Positions 11,531-22,689 of a stretch of DNA of 64,000 bases are shown one piece after another. Position numbers and translations under genes: made by a program. The stretch comes from Lepisosteus oculatus (taxonomy: Eukaryota; Chordata; Actinopteri; Semionotiformes; Lepisosteidae), in assembly GCF_040954835.1 (NCBI RefSeq), contig NC_090697.1, forward strand, positions 15,244,001 through 15,308,000, given 5' to 3'. The first letter of the stretch is position 1. Each line of letters opens with the position of its first letter. Under the pieces are notes generated by a model. It saw only the letters and a list, made by a program, of their open reading frames with translations. It made no database searches and was not told the origin of the DNA.

Positions 11531-14500
11531 CTATCTGACACCTATTTACCCACAAACAGGAAGTCTCCCTCCAACTGCACCGCTTCAACAGACAGAAAGG
11601 GTGCCACCCCATAGAGACAACCCACATGAACAGGTACTGTACCTATTGCCGCACTTGAGTTGTTTTCCAGCATCTTCTCTACTGTGAAGCAACGCCCCCT
11701 TCCTACCAAACATACAATCAACGAAAAGTCCACTGTACAATCCACCCCACAGCCCAGTCTTCCAAGGGAATTAGATCACAGTTCAGCACAGGGTAGCATC
11801 TCAAAAGGACAGTACCTCCTGGTCCCCTGAGAACTCTTGAGAAGTCATCATGACCACCTGGTTATGTTGCAGTGGTTTCATGTTGTTTAATGTTCTAGTA
11901 TTTGTTAAATGAAGTTGGTTTTTTTACTTATGGGAATGTTACTTAAAAAAACATGGATGTTTCTTTCTCAACAGTGGGTCTAATGTGAGACATATTTAAC
12001 TTGAGTTAACAGATTTTGTTAAGCTGTGTTTTGTATTTTTTGTCCTCATTCAGGTTTGTTTTTACTGTGTTAATTTGTTCAGTATGAGAGAAGTTTTAGT
12101 TGTTCTCTGATCCAGAGGAAAGAACTCACCCATGCACTGTGTCTGTTATTTTCTTTTAGTCTTTTTCTTTGTTTTGTCCCAGATAAAGTTAGATAACTGA
12201 CCAGCTTTGAAAGCTCTGTTTTCCTTTATAGGAATGCCCGCAACCTTAAACCGAACCCAGAATTTTACAAGATGGAAGAGTGTAGTAGTTAGATATACAC
12301 CAGAACAAAATAATGTTCAGATCATGTGCTTCTGTTTTCTGTTTTTTTTTCTTTTGCAATTTGGAATGTAAAAGCCAGGAAAATGTGATGAGAATAAAAA
12401 AAATTGTATCTGATGTAGTGAAAGGTGTGCGTTAAATGATATACACCCACATTAACTATTATAATGCGGTGGCAAGTGAGATTAGTAACACACTGTAGGT
12501 GTCTCCTTTTACAAGGTAGAAATTGTGGTCAAAAACCGACCCAGCTGGTGAAAGAGATTTGCAGCCTTATGTGTTTTGAAGATTAAGGTGATGAAAGGAA
12601 TCAAAATTAAAGCAAATAGTGTATCCAGAATTAGATCTTTACATTATAGTTGCATTACTCTTGGTTATAATCAGAGCAACAGTATGGAAAGACAAAGGCA
12701 CACCGACAAAAGTGAACAGAATAAAATGGTCAAAGGTAGCAGAAGAGACATGAAAATAAGACTCAAATGCCTGATAAAATGTATGACTGTATATTATAAT
12801 TAACAAACAATGCTATTTATCTGTTGTTTTGTTAGTCTTCCAATAAAAGAAACACTAAGTTCAATGATGTGTCTTTACAAATTCATGTTTAAAAAAAATA
12901 CAAAATGCTGTTGTTTGGTATGATTTTATGCTTATGGAGTACTTTCTTTTATACAAACATAAATGAAGTGACAGGGCCCTTTGTTGCTATGACCCAAAAC
13001 TTTGAAACACCATCCCAAAAGAAATCAGGAACTCGGCCAACCTGAGTGTTTATACCTTTGAACTTTTTTAGAAAGGCTTTATTTTCTGTGTTCACTTTGT
13101 TTTTATATGGAGTTTGTAATCTTCATTCTTATTATAATATGTGTTTCACAGGACATGTACTGTATTGTAAACTACTTTATGTTGATTACTTATAATGGTG
13201 CTTTATAAAAATATTATTTTTAAATTTTTAAGTGTAATGTAAGCATTTTACATGTCACATGTTTATCCATGACAAAAAAGATTTGACTGATACAGATAAC
13301 AAAATCAAAAATAAAGTCAATAGACATGAATCAGTTCCTTCATTTTAGTTTATTTTCCTTCTGGCTTCTTTTTATCCTTTTAACGTCCATGGCCTCTACA
13401 AATAAAGTGTCCAGTTCACCTTTGAATATCCTTCTTGGCTTATAAGAATAGTTTTTACATACCATTCTTTATTAATGTTACCCTGTAACATGCTATAAAA
13501 ACTGTATAGCAAGGGGAATTATGACAAACCATGGTAAAGTACATAAAAAATAGTACAGGCAAGGTATAATCACAGCTAAATTGCAATAAACAGTACTAAT
13601 ATTAGATAAGATTTAAGTACTAAGCCAATTTACCATGGTAAGCTTCCATAATGAATTAAAGGATTAGCCTTCAAAAGGCAAAACAATAGTCTTTTTCTGT
13701 TTTATATAACGCATTCCTGTACTGCACTGCAACAGTTTACTTAGCAAGATTATGACCTTTGAACAAATAAACAGTTATATTAAAAATTAACAGAATATCA
13801 TGATCATATGAACATTCATTTGTTGAAAAAGTAATATTCCAAACCAAAGTACTTTAAATATAGTCAGTCTTATGATTAACTTCTGATTGAGATATCGGTC
13901 ACATTTTGATAACTGAATAACATAATACTTTGTTAAAGAACTGAACGTTTTTTTTTATTTAAAAACCATTGTTTTGTCGTTCTAAAACCACTTCTCACTG
14001 TTATTGGTGGGGACAATAATAATAAACGGTAAGAAAAACTTATTTTTATGGTTTAGTTTTTATGTATTAACGTTATTTTATCTAAATCAGAGAACTGTAT
14101 CATGACATGCTTAGCTGATTAGACATTTTCTTCTAAGAACTAAATATTTCTTATGAACTAACTTCCTCGAAAAATGTTCTGCCATGGAGATTACTGTAAA
14201 AGGAACATTGTTTCCAGATGTTCTTGAATATTGTGTTACTCTGGCTACCTTAGTTTGTGCTACTTTTATAAATGACTATGAATAATTATCGAATATTTCT
14301 TTTCAAAATGAATCTCTGTGTGAAAAAGTCATTTTTTTAAATTAACGTGTTTTCCCTAATTCCATTGAATTAACCCATTTTTGGTATTTTGTAAACCGTA
14401 ACAGAACTGCCTTTAATGCTATACTCAAATGAGCAGGAAGCACAACACTTACTAGTCTTTCAAAGCTCTTTTATGATCTAAGTTATTTAAAAGCCATTTT

Positions 14501-15350
14501 AAGTCAACAAAAGAACTTTGAAACACTGAAAATCAGAACTTGGTCTCAGCCAACATCATTAAGTTTTTTTGTGTGTTTGTGTTTTGACTGTGTTAACCTT
14601 AATTCATACTATATACTCTGTGTTTCTGTCTAAGTATTTTTATAAGTAGCTACAGTATTTTAAATCCTACCCACTTTTTCATGCAAATCACAGCCTCAAA
14701 AACGTTGTCATAGCACAATACTGCTTTACTGCATCCCGCACCTAATAAAGTAGTTTATTGAAACAAAATAATCTTGCCTAAAATAACAATAAATAAATAA
14801 AAGAGAGAAACATCAAAGTGGGGTAAAATACTTAATATGGGAATATGACAGAGGTCTATATTAGGCTTGATGTGCTTCCAGGCTTTAATTCGATTAACAT
14901 GACTTACGCACATTTCACTGACATTTTAAATTATGAGGTGATGATCAATGATTTCAAATAAAAAATATTTGCTCACTTCAGGATTAGCCTTCTCAGCATG
15001 GCTACCCACACGTACTGTGGTTGAAGTTTTACATCACTGACCTCACCACTGTATGACTTTCTAATCCACGGCATTAACAGTCTGCTCCATGACTTTTTCT
15101 GCACTGACCACACTATCAAATCAGGAGGTTAAAAAGAAAAGGTCACAACAACAACCATCATTTTTGATACCTATTAAATAATTTCATTTCATTTTCTAAA
15201 GAAATGTCATAGTCTGTTTGACTTTGCCTAGTGAACTCAGATTTTTTTTGCATGAGTTCAGAAGCCTTCTGCTAGATCTTCCCTCATTTATGCCAACTAC
15301 CCTCCTTCCCAACGTTCTTGGATGATGATCGTCTCATGGACCCCTTGTTA
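11531..15350. other. intergenic, nothing recognised
   Basis: About 3.8 kb of AT-rich DNA without coding motifs or a repeat family I know. Small poly-A and poly-T tracts only. Confidence 0.6.
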
Positions 15351-15500
15351 GATAAGATAAGATAATCACTTTATTGGCCATATACAATTTCTTGCATTAG
15401 GAATTTGTGTTTTCACATTCCCCAACTTGCTCTCCATGAGACACACATACAGGGAGAGAGAAGCTTGGGGTCAGAGTGCATGGTCAGCCATTTATCCCGG
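15351..15500 (-). mobile_element. tRNA-derived SINE, 3' part only
   Basis: On the minus strand the body words ctgaccatgcactctgacccc and the tail aattgtatatggccaataaag, then (CTTAT)n, match the copies at 4912 and 42028. The tRNA-like head is missing. A Tc1 relic begins right next to it. Confidence 0.8.
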
Positions 15501-15865
15501 TCACAGGCAGGCGTGTATGGAACAAAAAACTATCTCAAATCCCGTTTTGAAGAAAACATGTACTGTAAGAGATATTGTAAACATGTGGCTAAACGTTTTG
15601 TGGTCAGGCAAGAAAAAATCTGAACTTTTTGGTCTAAATTCAAAGCATTATATTTTATGCCAACCTATCACAGTGCATTCACTCTCTCAATACCATCCCA
15701 AATGTCAAGCATGGTGGTGGCAGCATTGTTATGTCCTGCTTCTCATTGGCAGGAATTGGTTAGCCTGTCAAGAATGATGGTCAGACAAGACAAAGTTGGA
15801 ACTTTTTTACCTCAATGCAAAGCGTTGCATCTGTTGCAAACTCAGTGTCAGTTTTTTTTTTAGTT
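15500..15865 (+). pseudogene. Tc1-like transposase relic, partly duplicated
   Basis: The + strand reads LWSGKKKSELFGLNSKHYI at about 15597-15655, close to the Tc1 WSDE.K.ELFGLN.K.Y segment, followed by a broken KHGGGS segment at about 15708-15730. A second copy of the WSDE-like segment begins at about 15779 (cagacaagacaaagttgg...). So part of the gene is duplicated in tandem, or two relics are joined. Confidence 0.7.
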
Positions 15866-15966
15866 TTTTTTTTTAGTTTTGCTGCTAGTTGCAATATCTT
15901 ACCATATAAGTTGAGATCCTGATTGGTTGTGGACCAACGATCCCTGAAAAAATCATAATATGTAAA

Positions 15967-16051
15967 GGAATAAGTTAAAGGTTTATTCCATGCTGAAAAG
16001 AGAAGAAAGAAAACACAACGTTTCGGCTGTGGAGCCTTTTTCGGGTGTGAG
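15967..16051 (-). repeat. copy of the 'ttccatgctgaaaag' repeat family
   Basis: Single copy on the minus strand with caacgtttcggctgtggagcc. The outer CACAC/GTGTT complementarity is intact, but the CTGAAGA word is changed. Confidence 0.75.
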
Positions 16052-17329
16052 GATATGTACATATTATACATGTCATAATATGTACACAGAATTTGTAATC
16101 TCACTAAACAGTACACAGTAGGAATGGTCTGAATACTTTAGCAAGACACTGAAAGTAATTATCATCTGGCTTTTTTCCCTGTTAGCTTCACAAGACTGTG
16201 GATCAGTAACCAGTCACAATTAACCAAATATAACACAAATTCCTCTGGATATTGAGCTCCAGCTTAACGCTGTTTTTTTATGAAGCATTTATGTTCCCAG
16301 AAGTTTAGAATTCAAGGTAATTTTGACTTTTGGACATCAAGTTCTGGAGGTTAATTCTTGACCTACTGTTGATTCTATGTTAAAAGTTAAAAGTAATGAT
16401 GTGCTTTGGTTGACATACCAGAAATGTCCACAACATTTTGATTTCATGGGAAGCGCATGACAGTTTTATAGTTCAAAGTTGTTCAAAATGTGGTTGCTTC
16501 CTGATCAGCTTTAAGCATTAACCAAAAAGTCTCATATTGCTCAAACATAAACTAAGGCATGGGTTGAGTACACAGTTATGCCTATCACTTTTAGAAAAAC
16601 ATTTTTCAGATGAATGTTTTGTGTGTGTAACGTTTAGAAATGAACAAGTGATTCTTTGTACTTAATTTATAATGCTTTAGTATGATATACATACATCAAC
16701 ATATGGGTATTACTTAGTATAACACACAGTTCCTTTTATAAGTGTACTAAACAGAGCCATAATCACAATATTGTGTTGTGAAGCCTGGTCTAAATATGTA
16801 CCGTAGGTGTTCTGTGTAACCAATTCACATTTTTAAGTCAGGAAGATTCAGTGCTTTGAATACTGAATAAAAGTGAACTAACATCTGGGACCCGGGAGTT
16901 TGAAAAATCTTCAGCACAATGAGTCATCTCAGCCTTTCATCCTCATCACCCTCATCATTCACCCTTATTCTTCACCAATTATGGTTGCCAAGGTCACTTT
17001 TCAGAAGGATCTTAACAATGAGTCTCCTTGCCCCACAATGCAGGATGAGTAAAACTTCTGTTGGCAATTGTCAGGTAAGCTCTCAATAACTTATCTTTGC
17101 CTAGGATTTAACCAACTGTCATTATCTGAATAGGTAATATGAGTTCTTTCTCTGCAGGCCTTGGTTAGTGTTCATGTGTTACACAGTATACTAGAGCAGC
17201 TAGTGTTGATGGCTCTAGAGGTACAAGTGGATCAACAGACTTTAGCAGACTACAAAGACTAAGTCTATCCATCTTACTGTCTGCTCTCTCTCAGTAGTGA
17301 GCCTTTGTCTTTATCTGTGAATGTTGGTT
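16052..17329. other. intergenic, nothing recognised
   Basis: No coding motif; mildly pyrimidine-rich at 16925-16975. Confidence 0.6.
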
Positions 17330-17700
17330 TACTGTGCCACATACAGGTACTTCCCTAGTGAGCTTGCATGCTGTGTTCATCTCCTCTGTAAGGGCCACTT
17401 CCTCTGCTTGTTTTGCCTTGTCTTCTAGTCATTCTTCTTGTCTTGCACTGTTTAACCTCTTTGTCTTTGATCTTGCATTCATGTTCTAATTGTTTTGCCA
17501 GCTTAGCTGGCTTTGTGCCCAGAAGTCTATCTTTCACTTTCCATCTTTTTTCAACTGCTTTCCAAGTGAAGGAAGTGAGCCAGTCTTTTGAATTCTTCTT
17601 ATTACCCAGGATCTTTGTGCTGGCTATAGTATACGTTTCTTTGATGTTGTCCCATTTCTTCCCAGCTACATCTTTCTCTTCATCTGGGTGTACACCAACA
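17330..17700 (-). pseudogene. RTE-like LINE fragment
   Basis: The minus-strand translation includes KKWDNIKETYT, ILGNKKNSKDWLTSFTWKAVEKRWKVKD and KDKEVKQCKTRRM. This is the spacing of the segment between endonuclease and reverse transcriptase in RTE-type elements, where W...TW..IE.R...K and a Lys/Arg-rich KDKEVK stretch are usual. There are stops on both sides. The assignment rests on pattern recall and is moderate. Confidence 0.55.
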
Positions 17701-19539
17701 TAAAGTTGCTAGGAATAAAAGTTATGTTAAACTGAAACATATACTCTAATTTTAATGAGAAATATTTCACTTCACTTTTTTGACTATAGTTTCAATATAG
17801 TGGCTTGTGTTTGCACCTTTGTTCTTTTTATTAAATCTTTTTCATATTTAGCTGAGGCCTGTCTGGAAATAGATAGTAGGTTCTTGAAGAAAGCCTTACA
17901 GTTTGCTGCTCATCATGATAGGATCAATGGGGTGTACGAACATCCATGCTTCACAATAATCTGTATACTTCTCCCCATTTTCCATCATACTTTCCCAACG
18001 GTATTTTTCCATACATCTGATCATGATCTGCACTCCCTGCTTTGGCTTTTAAATTTCCATCCAGCCTGTGTAAGAAACCTAGCACTGTTAAAATCTCCAG
18101 ACGGTATGTCATTGTACACAACCACTCCAATTAACACTTACTCTCCTAAAATGGTCTTCCTCTCTGCCTAAAACATATTAGGGTTGGAGTGCTTCGTTTC
18201 AAACTAAATATAATGAAACGAATTAAACGGATTCTGAAGCTGAACAGAATGAAAAATTAAAGATTACAAAGAGTTAAAAGTGATAGATATCAGGTTGTTG
18301 CAGAAAGAAAAACAAAAAACAATTTGAGGAACTTTTTTATCATCATTTACTGTAGATTCTGACCTACAATTTTACTTAAGATATAAGCATAATTTCTTAT
18401 CTCATAATGTTTTCAAGCAGCATTATTCTTTTTTTAAAAAAATCATCAGTAGTTTTCTGTAATCTAAACTGTTAGTTCAATGTTGTATAGCCACCAAGTA
18501 ATCTGCTATCAATCATGTTTTGTAACAGAAGCTGCCCCCAACACACCCATCTAATATGCCAAACAGAGATTAATTGTAACCAGTGCTCGCTTAGCATTTG
18601 TTGTCTAGTATCCATCTTGAATTCCAGTCAGTGTGGCGAGACCTTTGGCTAACCTCAAACTTTTCAAAACACCTTGTCCTCACAGCCAGCCTGTCCTTCA
18701 TCAATTTTTCAAGTTTGTCCAAAAATAATCTTTGGAAAAGGTTAAGGTGTTTGCATCTTAAGGATAGTGCTAACTCTTAAAGCTACCTGCTTTTGTTAGC
18801 TGCATGTGTACTGAAACATTAAAGCAGACTTAGGAAAGCATAGTATTGTACAGTGTGTTTCCTAAGGAAATTCATGCTTTAAAACTTTTACAAAATTTGT
18901 TCTGTTTACATGGTCAGCTATGATGCAGTGTTTTATGGATAATGCATAATGTGTTCAGTAAAACTCTATTTTTATTTCTCTCATACATAAATAATACATG
19001 GCATCACACCAATATGTTTATTCCTGATAAGGGTCACAGCAACCCCAGCACTGAAGTACAGTATAAGGCAAAGTGAAAATGGTGAAAGTCCATTCTGGTG
19101 GTCACGCCCAAAGTTTACAGACACTAATTAACCTACATTATACAGCATGGTTCTAGAAGTGAAAGGAGCATGAAGAGAAAATCCTTAGATTTGATTTCAT
19201 GTGGTTGGTTGTCCTGTAGTTTTACATCAACTAAATGTAATGAACTCAAATATGTTCTCATTATTGAATTCTAAAAATATGTTGAATTGTATTCAAATCT
19301 TTTAAAATGTCTTCATCATAATTAACTTTTATTTAGTGTCTTTAAAACTAACATTTCAAAGCACTTTACAGTAAAAAAAAGCATTTATGCAAAACTATAT
19401 TTTTAAAAAAGCTTTTGTGATGCTTTTAAATATTATTTTAGATTGCTGATTTACCATTACCTTATTTTACATTACATTACTACATTACATTTCTGCTTTA
19501 GAGTAATTACATTTTGGGGAAAATATTTAACTTTTACAA
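17701..19539. other. intergenic; possible further RTE pieces and an L2 tail
   Basis: 17760-18170 may hold upstream parts of the minus-strand RTE-like LINE, but no motif is clear. 19320-19375 resembles the L2 tail on the minus strand (aaagcactttaca). Confidence 0.45.
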
Positions 19540-20742
19540 ATACACCTTGTAATTCAATATACAGCATTCAGCATCTAAACATAAACATGGAGAACAGTTT
19601 CCAAAGTCTTTCCACAGATTCTCAACAGAATTCAAGTCACTGGATTGACTGGGCCTCTCGAGGACGATCACTCTTTTTGTTAAGTCACTCCAGTGTAGCC
19701 TTGCCCTTGCACTTTGGATCATTGCCCTGGTAAAATATTTTTTTTCTCAGTTTTAAGTCTTTAGCAGGTTCTCCTCTAAGATTTGCAATAGTTTGCTCTG
19801 TCTGTGTTCCCATCAGTCTTGACAAGCTTCCCAATTTCAGTTGATGAGAAGCAGAACTATAACATACTGCCATCACCGTGCTAGATAATGGCAGATGGTT
19901 TTGTCTAAATTATACGCTATATTAGATCTTCCTAAGATGCAATACTTTGAATTTAGGTCAAAAGGCTCAAGTATTGTCCTGTTTGCAGTATCACTTAGTT
20001 ACTTTGTTGCAAATTCCATGTGAGATATGAGTTTTTTTTTTCAGTTCCATCCAAGCCCATTTTATGAAGTGACCTGGAGCATTTAGCTGACCCATAGTCA
20101 TTTTCTTCCATCTTGGCCACTGAACTCTGTAACTCAAAATCGCTGTGGGTTTCAACACTATATACTGTATACAGTATGGTCATTGTGCTCCTAACACAGC
20201 TGTGCAGTGTCTTGGTGCCTTCTGCTTCTTAATGATTTTCTTCATCAGGCTCACAGAGATACAGTATAAAGGGTCTTTGAAATGTTTTAATACCCTTCTT
20301 CTAATCTATGCCTTTATCCAACTTTATTTCTGACTTATTTTGAAAACTTGTTGGTCATCATCATTGAATCTTTGCTTGACATCCACTACATCCACTGATT
20401 GATGGAGCTTACAGAGATAGGAGTATTTATTCATGTGAACCTCTATTATTCCACACAAACAGGACCTACTTAACTAATTTTGTAGCTCATTAAGGTATTT
20501 TTGTGCACCTAAATTTAGGTTTTCCAAAACAAAGTTTGAATATTTTAAGGAATCATGCTTTTTTTTTTCATTTTGGTTTCCATTATCCGTTTACTGTGTT
20601 TTTTTTTTGCTTTGATTGGGTGGAGTAGGTTTCATTTATAACAAATATTAATTATTGATTCATATTTTTATTACATCAAACTTTAAAGCAACCAAATGTG
20701 AAAACTATGCAAAGGTGTGAATTCTTTTTGTCTAGCACTGTA
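19540..20742 (-). pseudogene. Tc1-like transposon relic
   Basis: The minus strand contains VLERPSQSSDLNSVENLWK (19600-19665), a decayed form of the Tc1 EWPSQSPDLNPIENLW motif with the last acidic residue. It also has GNDPKCKGKATLE (about 19685-19735). The far end reads CTACAGTGCTAGAC on the minus strand at about 20729-20742, like a Tc1 terminus. Many indels are present. Confidence 0.75.
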
Positions 20743-21300
20743 GATATTTTTATATCCAGCACAGATATCACAGATTTCACTGTGACTATGTTGTCATCAG
20801 GAATTCAAACTTATTTTTAAATATAAATGTAAAATTTGATATTTTAACATGTATATGTATAATAAGACCAAAAACAAACTAAAACAAATAACTCAAATCC
20901 AGTTTGAATTAATCACTTCAAAACAAAATGTACCTCATTAAAGACAATGGCAAAATAAGTATAAAATTGTATGAATGCAAGCTTTCTGCAGAATGTCTTT
21001 TCCACCAAAAAATCCATATACTGTATATGGTATATTAGAAGTTAAAAATGTATTGCTGTATTGGCTTTAAAATAAGTTCCTCTCCAATATTCAGTTGTTT
21101 CTATGGGAATCAAATAATTTTGCAGAACATTCCCTGTTTCTACAGTATATCCTTTCCTGAGGAAATCTGTACTCATTATACCTCATTTAAATATTATTGC
21201 ATTGGCTTTCACTGGATAAATACTATTATGCATTGGGTATTACCAAACACTTTGTATTTATCTTTGCTGAAGTAACCAATCCTGGCCCTACTTTGTATAT

Positions 21301-21833
21301 TGTAACGCAACGGGGGCTCAGGCGGGCGCCCTTGCCGCATGAAGTCGGCCCCGCACCGTCCGGGGCTCGAACCCGGGACTCCCGCGTCTCTCTGCAGCAA
21401 CCCAGCCCCGTGAGCTAAAGAGAGATCTCCCCACAGCCCAGTAGTTGTAGTCCTGCTATCACAGGGAAGGGCGGTGACGTCACCTGCTCTTGTACGCCGG
21501 CTCTTACACAGTACCTGTCGGCCGTAAGCGTTACACTCTCCCCCGCTTAAATCGCCGTCCCCGGCGAAGGGCTATCCCACCCCGCTTCTGACACCAATGT
21601 AACGCAACGGGGGCTCAGGCGGGCGCCCTTGCTGCATCTGGTCGGCCCCATCCCAACTGGAGGCTCGAACCCGGGACTCCCACGTCTCTCTGCAGCGACC
21701 CAGCCCCGTGAGCTAAAGAGAGATCTCTCTACAGCCCAGTAGCTGTAGTCCTGCTATCACAGGGAAGGGCGGTGACGTCATCTGCTCTGGTACGCCGGCT
21801 CTTACACAGTACCTGTCGGCCGTAAGCGTTACA
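21301..21833 (-). mobile_element. miniature LTR retroelement (TRIM-like) with tRNA-like LTRs
   Basis: Two direct repeats, 21301-21535 (235 bp) and 21598-21833 (236 bp), each begin TGTAACGC and end GCGTTACA. By eye they are about 92% identical. The 62 bp between them, read on the minus strand, start with T and then TGGTGTCAGAAGCGGGG, a standard tRNA-primer-binding-site form, and end with the purine tract GCGGGGGAGAG directly against the second LTR. The element is flanked by a 4-bp duplication, ATAT (21297-21300 and 21834-21837). This is the full architecture of a terminal-repeat retrotransposon in miniature, with no room for genes. It could be an internally deleted Gypsy-type element, but the internal region holds exactly the two priming sites. 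The base composition (CpG-rich) contrasts sharply with its AT-rich surroundings. Confidence 0.85.
21362..21418 (-). other. tRNA-like Pol III promoter region inside the LTR
   Basis: On the minus strand an A-box-like TAGCTCACGGGG (within 21405-21418) is followed about 40 nt later by a B-box-like GGGTTCGAGCCCC (21362-21374). The T-arm stem CCGGG/CCCGG pairs perfectly around the loop TTCGAGC. The acceptor stem does not pair, so this is not a tRNA gene. The second LTR has the same A box, but its T-arm 3' side is changed. Confidence 0.6.
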
Positions 21834-22017
21834 ATATTAAAGCAGGTGAGCCTCATTTCAAACGTTATCCTTCTGCATTTTATTTTTAATTTTAAAGCCA
21901 TTAGGATACATCTTCCTAATATAGTAGATACATCTATTATAAAGTCAGTTTTAGGACACAATTTATAGAATATACAAAAAACTTTTTGTAAAAATATTTT
22001 TAGAGAAGTTTTCTAGT

Positions 22018-22258
22018 GTTATCTATTATAATAATAATAAACGTTATTTTATATAGCGCCTTTAAAGGTGGCTTCTCAAAGCACTTTACAGAATGAGAAC
22101 AACAATAAATAAAAAGTATACACAAGATAAAACACAATTATAATATACAGAGGAGACCGTGGATGGTGGTACTAAGAAAAGCAGAAGAATGGAACCAGTT
22201 AAGTAAAAGCTCTTCTAAAGAAGAAAGTTTTGAGTCTGGATTTGAAGGCGTTTAGAGA
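22018..22258 (-). mobile_element. L2-type LINE 3' end
   Basis: Read on the minus strand it encodes NAFKSRLKTFFFRRAFT near 22190-22258, like the FK..LKTHLF..AF C-terminus of fish L2-type elements. It then runs into TGTAAAGTGCTTTGAGAAGCC and a GCGCTATATAAAATAA tail ending in ATT repeats. Confidence 0.75.
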
Positions 22259-22563
22259 ATAAAAACTAAACATCTGTGTCTGTGAAAATATTTTAAATGA
22301 AGTTTAAATCTAAACAATCTTTTGTGCTAAACTGAATGCTAAAATCAGTGCTAAGGGAATCCAGATTACATATATTACAAGTTTAAACACTCATTATTGT
22401 TTTTAATTTGTAAGATCATTGCTATTTTTTTTCATAATTTTTGAAGATTGAATGAAAAAAGTTGACTCACACAAGGCCTTTGGATTGAATACTTTTTCTA
22501 AGTACTGGTTAGATTCCCTGAAAAATCTATCTCAAGGTTTCTTAAGAAATCACACTATGAACT

Positions 22564-22689
22564 ATGGCAGAACAATTGTGTGGTTTCCCTAATGTCACGC
22601 ATTCTTTTGTGTTTCAGCATCACTCCGGGCAGAAGATAAATACTGCAGGGGAGACACTTCTTGCTTGCATACTGTCGATCACATTGAAA
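22564..22689 (+). other. 5' leader of the BDH1-like gene, or an in-frame N-terminal extension
   Basis: The reading frame of the first coding exon runs upstream without a stop to an ATG at 22564. Both this ATG and the one at 22690 have A at -3. A pyrimidine-rich tract ending in AG at 22618 looks like a splice acceptor, so I favour 22619-22689 as 5' UTR of a second exon with an untranslated first exon further upstream. The 42 extra residues do not resemble a known domain. Confidence 0.5.

Noticed and set aside
17755..18171. 138-codon open frame on the + strand
   Set aside because: No domain or splice context; it lies antisense to a probable decayed LINE and has no conserved pattern.
21362..21418. 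A possible tRNA gene
   Set aside because: A and B boxes and the T arm are present, but the acceptor stem does not pair and the block lies inside an LTR repeated 297 bp away.
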